NCBI GenBank assembly: GCA_963772845.1
Contig: CAVYYW010000001.1
Coordinates: 1 to 12,085, forward strand
From: CAVYYW01 sp963772845
GTDB taxonomy: Bacteria > Bacillota > Bacilli > Bacillales > Sporolactobacillaceae
Length of the DNA: 12,085 nucleotides
Direction: 5' to 3'
The translations under genes were made by a program, and so were the position numbers. The notes beneath the pieces are model-generated. The model did no database searches, was not told the DNA's origin, and saw only the letters and a program-made list of their open reading frames with translations. Position 1 is the stretch's first letter; each line of letters begins with the position of its first letter. Below, piece after piece: positions 1 through 6,362 of the stretch.

Positions 1-3
1 CGA

Positions 4-100
4 ATTTACGTGCCATTTCTGTTCATTTACACGCCAAAACTCCTCATTTACCCGCCATTTCTGTTCATTTACACGCCAAAATTCATCATTTACCACCCGA
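4..100. repeat. 21-bp-period tandem repeat (alternating A/B units), continuing off the left edge
   Basis: The motif ATTTAC recurs exactly every 21 bases at 4, 25, 46, 67 and 88. Two unit types alternate: A (4-24 and 46-66) contains GCCATTTCTGTTC, and B (25-45 and 67-87) contains ACGCCAAAA. The true higher-order period is therefore 42 bp. The two A copies differ at two positions and so do the two B copies; the fifth unit decays after its first dozen bases. The repeat starts at the window edge, so its full length is unknown. It lies downstream of the 3' end of the minus-strand spore germination gene and I see no coding role for it. Confidence 0.85.
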
Positions 101-140
101 ATTTTAAAACCCAAGTGATATCACAATAAAATGAGAGGAT

Positions 141-164
141 GGAGAAATCACACTGGATTTCTCC
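141..164 (-). terminator. Perfect 9-bp hairpin downstream of the yaaH-like gene
   Basis: GGAGAAATC at 141-149 pairs perfectly with GATTTCTCC at 156-164 around a 6-base loop. It lies about 25 bases past the stop codon of the minus-strand gene ending at 189. On the minus strand the hairpin is followed by a pyrimidine-rich stretch and then TTTTATT, about ten bases away rather than directly adjacent. It is therefore a weak or atypical intrinsic terminator, or a 3'-end stabilising hairpin. Confidence 0.45.
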
Positions 165-188
165 ACAAACTAAGAGCGTAGCAATCTC

Positions 189-1598
189 TTATTTTATTTT
201 CCTCACCCTGAAATTTTCATGCAGCAGCACCCAATTCTGCGGAAATGGGTAACCTAGCACCCAATAACTGATCCCGCGTAGCTTATATTCTTTTGCCAGC
301 GAAAATTTTGCCTGGGCACTCCTCGCATCCTCAAACCACACCTCATGGGTTCGGCCCTGTTCGTCAGCATACCTAAAGAAAGGAGACTGGGATTTCGCCT
401 CGTATTGTATCGTTGACCCATGCTGAACAGCGCGGCGAACGGCTTCCTGCATACTGTAAGTCTCCGCCTGCATCCCTTGTTGATGCGGGAGCACCCAGTC
501 GCGGGCGTACAGCTGAAATCCCATCAGAATTTTATTTCTTGGAATTACCGTTACAGCATAATCCAGAACCGCTCTGATCTGATTAATCGGAGAAACAGCT
601 TGGGGCGGACAGACCCGGCAGCCCCACTCATAAGTCATCAGCACCACAAAATCGAGAATCCTGCCATGTGCTGCATAATCATGCGCTTCGTAAAGGAGGC
701 CTTGCTGGTTAGCGCTTGTTTTGGGAGCAAGTGATGACGACACAAAATATCCCTCTGGATGCAGTCTGTCAACAGCCCTTTGGAGAAATCGGTTATAGGC
801 CTCGCGGTCAGTCTGCCTGACGTTTTCAAAATCGATATTTAGACCCCGGTAACCCTTCGCTTTCATTGTATTGATTGTGTTTGTCAGCAATTTGTCCTGC
901 AATGCCGTACTGGAAAGAATGGTATGCGCCAGTTGGGAACCGGGTTCTGTTGACGAAAAATTAGTAATCGCCATCATGGGGACAATCTGAACGGATTTAG
1001 CTGCTTGAAGAACGGGTGCGTCATTAATCGGTTCAAGACTGCCGTCATCCTTCATCCGGTAGCCGAATGGGCTTAAATACGTAAGATTCCTTCCCAGCTG
1101 ACGGACTTCCTGGGCAGCTTTCTCACCGAATTGATCTGTGAATGCATTAACATCAATGAGCGGTTTCGTTTTTTCAGGAATGCGCAGCACCTGGCCGACA
1201 TAAAGCAGTGCCGGGTCGGTGATCTGATTCAGCTGAGCAATCGCTTGAACCGTCGTTCCATATTGTCTGGCGATGCCCCCAAGTGTCTCACCTGCTTTTA
1301 CAGTGTGGTGTATCGGAATATATAAAACCTCACCAGGGTAGATCGTATTGCTTGTGAGATGATTGAATTGCATGAGCTCCTGTACAGACACCCTGTATCG
1401 CTGTGCGATGGACGAGAGCTGGTCTCCAGGCAGGACAACGTATTCCCGGGCAGGATCTGTAATAATCAGCGCCTGGCCGATCACCAGTGCATTGGGATTC
1501 GAAAGTGCATTTACCGCAGCAAGCTGATTGACCGGCGTCCCAAATCGCCGGGAAAGCTGCCACAACTGTTCTCCTTTTTCTATCACATGAATTTTCAC
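189..1598 (-). CDS. yaaH: YaaH/SleL-type spore cortex glycosidase (three LysM domains + GH18)
   Basis: The 469-residue protein has three N-terminal LysM peptidoglycan-binding repeats (about 3-47, 53-95 and 98-141), then a glycoside hydrolase family 18 barrel (about 150-460). This is the architecture of Bacillus YaaH/SleL, spore proteins that cut cortex peptidoglycan fragments during germination. The GH18 signature reads GLNIDFE around 252-258. The acid pair D256 and E258 is present, with E258 the expected proton donor, and N254 stands where many chitinases have Asp. There is no signal peptide, as expected for a protein placed in the spore from the mother cell. Bacillus subtilis YaaH has two LysM repeats, so a third is an elaboration. 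Translation starts at GTG (1598-1596) behind GAGGG. I found no convincing sporulation sigma-factor promoter upstream. The family is clear; exact enzymatic specificity is inferred. Confidence 0.9.
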   Translation of the reverse strand: MKIHVIEKGEQLWQLSRRFGTPVNQLAAVNALSNPNALVIGQALIITDPAREYVVLPGDQLSSIAQRYRVSVQELMQFNHLTSNTIYPGEVLYIPIHHTVKAGETLGGIARQYGTTVQAIAQLNQITDPALLYVGQVLRIPEKTKPLIDVNAFTDQFGEKAAQEVRQLGRNLTYLSPFGYRMKDDGSLEPINDAPVLQAAKSVQIVPMMAITNFSSTEPGSQLAHTILSSTALQDKLLTNTINTMKAKGYRGLNIDFENVRQTDREAYNRFLQRAVDRLHPEGYFVSSSLAPKTSANQQGLLYEAHDYAAHGRILDFVVLMTYEWGCRVCPPQAVSPINQIRAVLDYAVTVIPRNKILMGFQLYARDWVLPHQQGMQAETYSMQEAVRRAVQHGSTIQYEAKSQSPFFRYADEQGRTHEVWFEDARSAQAKFSLAKEYKLRGISYWVLGYPFPQNWVLLHENFRVRKIK

Positions 1599-1692
1599 AG
1601 GCGTCCCTCACTTTTTCTCACTGTCTATGAAACTCTATTCCTGAGAAAGCCTGGATATGTATTTATGGAAAATAATTCAATTCACTTTATAC

Positions 1693-1724
1693 AAAAAAGC
1701 TGTCGAGATTTTCTCAACAGCTTT
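1693..1724 (-). terminator. Intrinsic terminator of the small HTH gene
   Basis: A 12-bp stem (1696-1707 with 1713-1724) has a 5-base loop. The single imperfect position (1704/1716) is a G-U wobble only when read on the minus strand, and the run of As at 1693-1698 becomes a U-tract on that strand. Both facts orient it as the terminator for the gene ending at 1747. It also separates that gene from the yaaH-like gene downstream. Confidence 0.8.
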
Positions 1725-1746
1725 AAAAGCTCCTATAGATTTTTTT

Positions 1747-1977
1747 CTAGTCCTCATCCTTCACATCATAATCCTCAGGAATGGGTTCATTGCGCCATTC
1801 CTCCAGCTGTTTCTTTGCTTTTTCCAGCTGCTCTAGATGCTGATTAAATTGTTCTCTGTTCACTAAGTACTGGTTCCCATCATGTACCGCACGGATTCTA
1901 TTCTGCTGAATCAGATTCAGGATATAGGCTTCCGGCATTGCTAAATAGTCCGCTGTTTCTTCGATAGTTAAATACAT
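1747..1977 (-). CDS. Small excisionase-family helix-turn-helix protein
   Basis: This 76-residue protein begins with a compact winged-HTH of the excisionase/MerR-like type: residues 1-45 contain LTIEETADYLAMPEAYILNL, then a wing-like segment with the basic and aromatic residues typical of this group (IRAVHDGNQYLV). A charged helical tail (46-76) ends in an acidic stretch. Despite the family name, such small proteins are common chromosomal genes in Bacillaceae and need not be phage excisionases; no integrase or attachment site is visible. The start at 1977 is supported by a strong AGGGGTGAG site just upstream. It overlaps a longer upstream reading frame (see 1898-2086). It is followed by its own terminator. 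Its target DNA is unknown. Confidence 0.8.
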   Translation of the reverse strand: MYLTIEETADYLAMPEAYILNLIQQNRIRAVHDGNQYLVNREQFNQHLEQLEKAKKQLEEWRNEPIPEDYDVKDED

Positions 1978-2086
1978 GGCTCACCCCTGTAACAATTTTT
2001 CGCCCAATAATGTCTGCCATTTCATCATATGTCTCAACAAGTGGAATTGTCACGTATCCTTTGCCGTCACTTTTTTCCTCAAGCAT
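1898..2086 (-). CDS. Possible small overlapping ORF or displaced N-terminus upstream of the HTH gene
   Basis: An ATG at 2086 opens a 62-codon minus-strand frame that overlaps the HTH gene in another frame. Only its first ~34 residues, which lie in non-overlapping DNA, look protein-like: a soluble, charged segment including GYVTIPLVETYDEMADIIGR. After that it becomes a shadow of the HTH gene. The ribosome binding site before the ATG is weak. It could be a short leader peptide translationally coupled to the HTH gene, whose start lies inside it. It could also be the remnant of a longer protein lost by frameshift, or chance. I do not recognise the sequence. Confidence 0.3.
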   Translation of the reverse strand: MLEEKSDGKGYVTIPLVETYDEMADIIGRKIVTGVSHVFNYRRNSGLFSNAGSLYPESDSAE

Positions 2087-2140
2087 ATCTCATGACCGCT
2101 TCTGACTCAATCCTCGTCCGGCTAAATTTAAAATTTCTTA

Positions 2141-2169
2141 TTGCACTTTACGTTAACGTTAATGATAAA
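2141..2169 (+). promoter_or_regulatory. Sigma-A promoter of the merR-acs-acd operon with operator in the spacer
   Basis: A -35 box TTGCAC (2141-2146) is separated by 17 bases from a -10-like GATAAA (2164-2169), 37 bases before the MerR start codon. The spacer is almost entirely a palindrome (2147-2162), listed separately. Box quality is moderate, but the position relative to the operator and gene is convincing. Confidence 0.65.
2147..2162. promoter_or_regulatory. 16-bp palindromic operator, probable MerR-family binding site
   Basis: TTTACGTTAACGTTAA is a 16-bp dyad centred on GTTAAC; only one base pair (2149/2160) breaks symmetry. It lies exactly between the predicted -35 and -10 boxes, the classic location for MerR-family operators. 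The 17-bp spacer is of normal length, unlike the stretched 19-20 bp spacers of metal-sensing MerR activators, which favours simple repression by the adjacent regulator. The ACGTTAACGT core resembles my recollection of sites for LiuR-type MerR regulators of acyl-CoA catabolism. Confidence 0.65.
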
Positions 2170-2205
2170 CTTTACTTATCTCATTATTCAGACAGAGGTG
2201 CGCTC

Positions 2206-2586
2206 ATGTACAGCATTTCAGATTTGTCACATGCTTTTGGCGTCACGCCAAGAACGATACGTTACTATGAAGAGCTTGGTCTGCTGAAACCTTCAAGAAA
2301 CAAAGGGAATCTGCGTATCTATGGAAAAAAAGAACACGCTCAGCTGAGGCTGATTTTACGCGGAAAAAGATACGGTTTTTCACTTGAGGAGATCAAGGAG
2401 ATGGTGCTGCTGTTTGACAGCGACCGGACCGGGGAGCAGCAGCTGATTCGGACGCTCGAATACGGTTCTGAGAAAATTAGTGAAATCAATGCACGGATGA
2501 AAGAGCTTGAAGAGATGAAAAAGGAAATGGCACAGTTGATGGACCTTTTCACAAACAAATTGAAAGAACTGAAGGGGAGAAAATGA
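2206..2586 (+). CDS. MerR-family transcriptional regulator of the acyl-CoA operon
   Basis: This 126-residue protein has the MerR winged-HTH at the N-terminus: YSISDLSHAFGVTPRTIRYY at 2-21, then EELGLL and an R-x-Y wing motif near 37-39. A long charged coiled-coil helix (about 82-122) is expected to form the dimer. It has no cysteines, which argues against metal or thiol sensing and fits a metabolite sensor or a regulator responding through its short C-terminal segment. I chose the ATG at 2206 because it follows AGAGGTG and begins the conserved HTH; an in-frame extension to 2029 would run through the promoter. The stop codon is directly followed by the start of the ligase gene, so the two are certainly cotranscribed. 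Small MerR proteins next to acyl-CoA genes (LiuR-like) typically repress their own operon. The inducer, perhaps an acyl-CoA made by the operon, is inferred. Confidence 0.85.
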   Translation: MYSISDLSHAFGVTPRTIRYYEELGLLKPSRNKGNLRIYGKKEHAQLRLILRGKRYGFSLEEIKEMVLLFDSDRTGEQQLIRTLEYGSEKISEINARMKELEEMKKEMAQLMDLFTNKLKELKGRK

Positions 2587-4104
2587 ATGAACGTTTCTGA
2601 ACTGCTCGCTCGCAATGCCCGGAAGCAGCCTGATCAGGCGGCGCTGATAGGTGAAAATAAGCGCTTGTCCTATTTTGAGCTGGACCAACTGGTAAACCGA
2701 ATGGCCCATTCACTGGTCCGATCCGGCATTTCTGCTGGTGATAAAGTCGTTCTTTTTTTGCCGAATTCTGCCGAATGGGTGATCTCATACTTCGCCGTTC
2801 AACGGCTGGGTGCCATTATCGTACCCATTAACACGAAATTATCTACCCTGGAAGTTGCTTACATTTTACAGGATTGCCAGCCCGCTGCGTGGATTGTTCA
2901 CGACTCCCTGATTGACGTTGCTGATGCTGCCCATCCTCAACCTCCTTTGGCGATCAAAACAGGTAATGAAAAAGAAGGCTGGATTTCTTTTGACACCTTG
3001 TTGGTAGCCGATCCCTCCCCCTTTCATTGTGAAGCAAACGAGGATGATGATTCGACAATCTTATACACTTCTGGAACGACAGGAAAACCAAAGGGCGTTC
3101 TTTTCACGCATCGCAATATCTTAACCGTCGCTGTGATGATGTGCATTGAAATGCAGATGAATGGCGACAGCCGAATTCTTCATATGATGCCGTTCAGCCA
3201 TTCTGCACCCCTCCACCTCTTCTTAATTTCCGGAACATATGTCGGGGCGGCTCACGTCGTTTCCCCAGATTTCACACCGGAAAAACTGCTGGAGCTAGTC
3301 AGCAAAGAGAAAACCACACACTTTTTTGGTGCGCCTGTCGCCTATCTTTTAACAGCACAGCATCCTCAGATTGAGCAGTATGATTTATCTTCTATGACGC
3401 ACTGGGTATACGGTGGGGCTCCGTTGTCAGCGCCTCAAGTGAAAGCCATTAAAAAGGCGTTCCAGTCTGACCGCTTTTATTGTGTCTACGGCCTGACTGA
3501 AGCCGGACCAAGCGGCACGCTGCTCCTCCCGCACGAACATCACAGCAAGGCAGGATCGATTGGCAAAAGAGCCGCTCTAAATACAGAGCTTCGGATAGCT
3601 GATGAGAACGGCGTAGATGTGCCCACAGGGACGGTTGGTGAAATTTTTCTGTTCGGCGAAGGCACGATGAAGGGGTATTTTCAATCAGAGGAACAGACTC
3701 GTGAAACGATGGCGGATGGCTGGGTAAAGACCGGTGACCTCGCTTATAAAGACGAAGACGGGTATATCTGGATCGTCGACCGAAAAAAAGACGTTATTAT
3801 CTCAGGCGGCGTTAACATTTATCCAAAAGAGGCGGAGGATCTTCTGATCGCGCATCCATTGATTACCGAGGCAGCAGTCGTCGGTGTTCCGCATCCCGAT
3901 TGGGGAGAGACGGCTAAGGCTTTCGTGGTGATGAAGGAAGAAGTCCACTCTGTTGAAGAGACGTGCAAAGAATGGCTAGAAGGAAAAATTGCTCATTATA
4001 AAATCCCGAAGCTTTATGAACAAATAAGTACCCTTCCGCGTAATGCCACAGGAAAAATATTAAAACAGGAATTAAAAAAACTGCCGGTTAGGGAGGCGGA
4101 ATAA
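2587..4104 (+). CDS. Acyl-CoA ligase (AMP-binding / ANL superfamily)
   Basis: At 505 residues this is a full-length class I acyl/aryl-CoA synthetase, which activates a carboxylic acid with ATP to an acyl-adenylate and then to the CoA thioester. Visible motifs in order are the phosphate loop YTSGTTGKPKG (160-170), YGLTE (301-305), TGDLAY (382-387), the hinge DRKKD (398-402), GGVNIYP (407-413), and the catalytic lysine K490 in NATGK. No transmembrane or signal sequence is present, so it is cytosolic. Its ATG follows the MerR stop codon without a gap, and the ribosome binding site (GGGGAG) lies inside the MerR gene. Its stop abuts the start of the dehydrogenase, so its product probably feeds that enzyme. 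The acid substrate (medium/long-chain, branched or aromatic) cannot be told from sequence inspection. Confidence 0.92.
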   Translation: MNVSELLARNARKQPDQAALIGENKRLSYFELDQLVNRMAHSLVRSGISAGDKVVLFLPNSAEWVISYFAVQRLGAIIVPINTKLSTLEVAYILQDCQPAAWIVHDSLIDVADAAHPQPPLAIKTGNEKEGWISFDTLLVADPSPFHCEANEDDDSTILYTSGTTGKPKGVLFTHRNILTVAVMMCIEMQMNGDSRILHMMPFSHSAPLHLFLISGTYVGAAHVVSPDFTPEKLLELVSKEKTTHFFGAPVAYLLTAQHPQIEQYDLSSMTHWVYGGAPLSAPQVKAIKKAFQSDRFYCVYGLTEAGPSGTLLLPHEHHSKAGSIGKRAALNTELRIADENGVDVPTGTVGEIFLFGEGTMKGYFQSEEQTRETMADGWVKTGDLAYKDEDGYIWIVDRKKDVIISGGVNIYPKEAEDLLIAHPLITEAAVVGVPHPDWGETAKAFVVMKEEVHSVEETCKEWLEGKIAHYKIPKLYEQISTLPRNATGKILKQELKKLPVREAE

Positions 4105-5778
4105 ATGAATTTTTACACAGAAGATCATTCCCTTCAACGTTTGCTTAAACAGCATTTAACACCCGGCTTCTATCATTGGGCTGAGAAAGAACTGACTCGG
4201 TTTGGCGAACGCTGTGCCACAAACATTGATGAAAGAGCGGCGCATACCGATCGTGAGGGGCAGCCTAGGCTCATTCCATATAATAAAATGGGAGAGGAAA
4301 TATCCGAAGTCTGGGTGAATGAGGGATACAAACAAACACTGAAAGAAACCTATGACACCGGTATTGTCGGTTATGTACACAAAGAAATCCCGGAACTGAT
4401 GCAACAAGGAAACTACCTTTACTCTTTTGCCCAAGGGTACTTGCTCTCCCAAACTGAACCCGGCTTTTATTGCCCTGTCACGCTAACGATGGCCACCGCC
4501 TATCTGCTTGACCACTATGCTGATCAAAACATTCGGGATGCCTTCCTGCCTCATGTTTTGGCTACCGGTGACCTGCCCCTTTATGAAGGAGCGACTTTTT
4601 TAACAGAAAGACAAGGGGGTTCAGATGTCGGGGCCAATGAAACAAAAGCTATCAAAAATGGGGATCATTACAAGCTTTTTGGTGAAAAGTACTTCGCTTC
4701 TAACGCCGGAATGTGCGGAGTGGCAATGGTCTTAGCGAGGATAGAGGGTGCTGACCGAGGTACACGGGGACTGAGCCTGTTCGCTGTCCCGTGGCGCAGC
4801 GAGGATGGTGTGTTGAACAACTTACGAATTCGAAGACTGAAAGACAAGCTCGGTGTTCGCGCTGTCCCTTCCGGAGAAGTTGAGTTCGACGGAGCTGCCG
4901 CTTATCTCGTTGGTGATCCTTCGAAAGGCCTGTCCTACATGATGGAAGCGCTAAACCTTTCCCGTGTCTGTAACATGATTGCCTCACTCGGGATCATGCG
5001 CCGAGCATATACCGAAGCGCGCGATTACGCGTTCAAACGTGACGCGTTCGGGAAAAAACTTGCCGATTACCCGATGGTAAAGGAAACCCTCACCTCCCTG
5101 GCGGTTAAGCAGGAAATTGAACTCGGTGCAAGCTTCCAATTGATTCAGCTGTTTGACCATGTGATGCGGGAGCCGGAAAAGGCATCTGATGAGGACAGGA
5201 TTATGAACCGGCTGCTGATCGCCTTATTGAAAAAAGAGTCAGCCGAACAGGCCATTCATTTTTCACATGAAGCGATTGAAATGCACGGCGGTAATGGTTA
5301 TATTGAAGACTTTGTCACGCCGCGGCTCCTCCGTGACGCCCAGGTCCTGACTGTATGGGAAGGCACCGCCAATATTCTCGGCCTAGAAGTCCTCAGGCTT
5401 ATGAACAAATACAAGGCTCATACATTATTTATAGAGGACATGGATCGACGGCTCACGGCGGTTCCAGCAGCTTATAATGAAAGCATAAATACCGTCATGG
5501 CCGCGTTGGAGGAATTGAAACGGTTTACTGCAGCTGTCCTCAAAGCGGACGCTGATACCCAAACCTTCCACAGCAAAAAGATCGCCCAAAAGATGACAGC
5601 CATTCTCGAAAGCACGGTTGCAATAGAGACTGCTGCTGCAGGCGGCGATCGTGCCCGGAAAGTCATGGAGCTATTTATGGAATTGACCTGGCGTGATCCT
5701 CATGCCTATAACCCTGACATGAAAGCCATCGCTTACTTTGAAGAAATCGTCTGTGAAACAGCAAATATAAAAGTCTGA
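4105..5778 (+). CDS. AidB-like acyl-CoA dehydrogenase family protein
   Basis: This 557-residue flavoprotein is longer than the roughly 380-residue classical acyl-CoA dehydrogenases and has the AidB-like layout. An N-terminal extension (about 1-150) precedes the ACAD core with FLTERQGGSDVG (165-176, flavin/substrate region), RDAFG (312-316) and MHGGNGYIED (393-402). VWEGTANI (417-424) follows, with E419 in the position of the conserved glutamate, and a helical C-terminal segment completes the protein. The family oxidises acyl-CoA thioesters with FAD; E. coli AidB itself also binds DNA, but nothing here shows that. A ribosome binding site GGAGGCGG lies within the end of the ligase gene and the ATG follows the ligase TAA directly. 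As the last gene of the MerR operon it most likely acts on the ligase product. Electron acceptor genes (ETF) and later beta-oxidation enzymes are absent from the window. Confidence 0.9.
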   Translation: MNFYTEDHSLQRLLKQHLTPGFYHWAEKELTRFGERCATNIDERAAHTDREGQPRLIPYNKMGEEISEVWVNEGYKQTLKETYDTGIVGYVHKEIPELMQQGNYLYSFAQGYLLSQTEPGFYCPVTLTMATAYLLDHYADQNIRDAFLPHVLATGDLPLYEGATFLTERQGGSDVGANETKAIKNGDHYKLFGEKYFASNAGMCGVAMVLARIEGADRGTRGLSLFAVPWRSEDGVLNNLRIRRLKDKLGVRAVPSGEVEFDGAAAYLVGDPSKGLSYMMEALNLSRVCNMIASLGIMRRAYTEARDYAFKRDAFGKKLADYPMVKETLTSLAVKQEIELGASFQLIQLFDHVMREPEKASDEDRIMNRLLIALLKKESAEQAIHFSHEAIEMHGGNGYIEDFVTPRLLRDAQVLTVWEGTANILGLEVLRLMNKYKAHTLFIEDMDRRLTAVPAAYNESINTVMAALEELKRFTAAVLKADADTQTFHSKKIAQKMTAILESTVAIETAAAGGDRARKVMELFMELTWRDPHAYNPDMKAIAYFEEIVCETANIKV

Positions 5779-5795
5779 GAATTTTCCAATCTGAA

Positions 5796-5816
5796 GGCTT
5801 GGCCTAGTGCCAAGCC
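5796..5816. terminator. GC-rich hairpin between convergent operon and mazG-like gene
   Basis: GGCTTGGC (5796-5803) and GCCAAGCC (5809-5816) form a perfect 8-bp stem with a 5-base loop. It lies 17 bases after the dehydrogenase stop and about 40 bases past the stop of the opposing gene, so it could serve both. Neither strand has a real U-tract next to it, so termination efficiency is uncertain. Confidence 0.5.
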
Positions 5817-5854
5817 CTCCAATTAAGCATTTACGCGTCAGTCGATCACAGCTT

Positions 5855-6154
5855 CTACTTACTAGGAACCGGATATTTCAAGGCATTCTTCTCCAGCTTT
5901 CGATAGACTTCCTCTTCAAGGTCGACATCCATTTCATCAGCCAATTGAACAAGATAAATCAGCACGTCCGCCATTTCTTCCTTAATATTTTGCCTAGATT
6001 CTGCGATGGCTTCCTCACTCGTCCGCCACTGGAAATTCTCGAGCAGTTCACTTGCTTCTAAAGACACGGATAACGCTAGGTCTTTCGCCCGGTGATTACT
6101 TTTCCAGTTTCGTTCATCTCGAAATTCTGTAACTTTTCGATAGATTTTTTCCAT
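5855..6154 (-). CDS. MazG-like nucleotide pyrophosphohydrolase (dCTPase/RS21-C6 type)
   Basis: This 99-residue all-alpha protein carries the single-domain MazG metal-binding motifs: EASE (E33, E36) in SVSLEASELLENFQW, and EEMAD (E59, E60, D63) in the following helix. It ends with the KLEKNALKYP segment characteristic of the short RS21-C6/dCTP pyrophosphatase branch. Such enzymes hydrolyse (d)NTPs, often non-canonical ones, to the monophosphate and pyrophosphate, cleaning the nucleotide pool. The ATG at 6154 follows AGAGGAGAG. A short reading frame with one predicted membrane helix ends just upstream (see 6173-6277). The substrate is inferred from the family only. Confidence 0.88.
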   Translation of the reverse strand: MEKIYRKVTEFRDERNWKSNHRAKDLALSVSLEASELLENFQWRTSEEAIAESRQNIKEEMADVLIYLVQLADEMDVDLEEEVYRKLEKNALKYPVPSK

Positions 6155-6172
6155 ATTATTCTCTCTCCTCTA

Positions 6173-6277
6173 CTACCTCGTTTGAATATAAATAGACACG
6201 CCTAACAACAAGAATAAAATCACGACCCCTGCTGCAAAAACAATGGAAGATCGTCTCGTCAGGAAAGTGAATGTTAC
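6173..6277 (-). other. Possible tiny single-helix membrane peptide ORF (or gene remnant) upstream of mazG-like gene
   Basis: This minus-strand open frame ends in TAG at 6173, just 18 bases before the MazG-like start. Its last 28 codons encode two arginines, a hydrophobic helix (IVFAAGVVILFLLLGVSIYI) and a short tail ending in QTR. That is exactly the pattern of a bitopic microprotein. However, the frame has no ATG, GTG or TTG; the only candidates are non-standard starts such as the CTG at 6262. A GTG in another frame (6281-6279) would need a frameshift. It is therefore either a degraded gene end, a microprotein with an unusual start, or chance. Confidence 0.3.
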
Positions 6278-6299
6278 TCACTAAATTTATGTACACACT

Positions 6300-6328
6300 A
6301 ATTTATTCAGTTTAACATATATACCCAA
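6300..6328 (-). promoter_or_regulatory. Candidate promoter for the mazG-like gene
   Basis: On the minus strand TTGGGT (6328-6323) and TAAATT (6305-6300) are 17 bases apart, giving 3/6 and 4/6 matches to sigma-A boxes. Transcription from here would give a ~140-base leader containing the possible microprotein frame. The region is AT-rich, so alternatives exist. Confidence 0.3.
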
Positions 6329-6362
6329 TAAATTTTAAGAAAATTGAATTAACATCTCTTTG

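Noticed and set aside
1359..1847. 162-codon plus-strand reading frame
   Set aside because: It is antisense to the LysM-coding region and the small HTH gene, spans a terminator, and has no protein-like pattern.
1747..1977. Prophage excisionase marking an integrated element
   Set aside because: No integrase, attachment repeats or phage genes are present; small excisionase-type HTH proteins are ordinary chromosomal genes in Bacillaceae.
2029..2205. N-terminal extension of the MerR protein to 2029
   Set aside because: It would cross the promoter and operator; the ATG at 2206 has a proper ribosome binding site and begins the conserved HTH.
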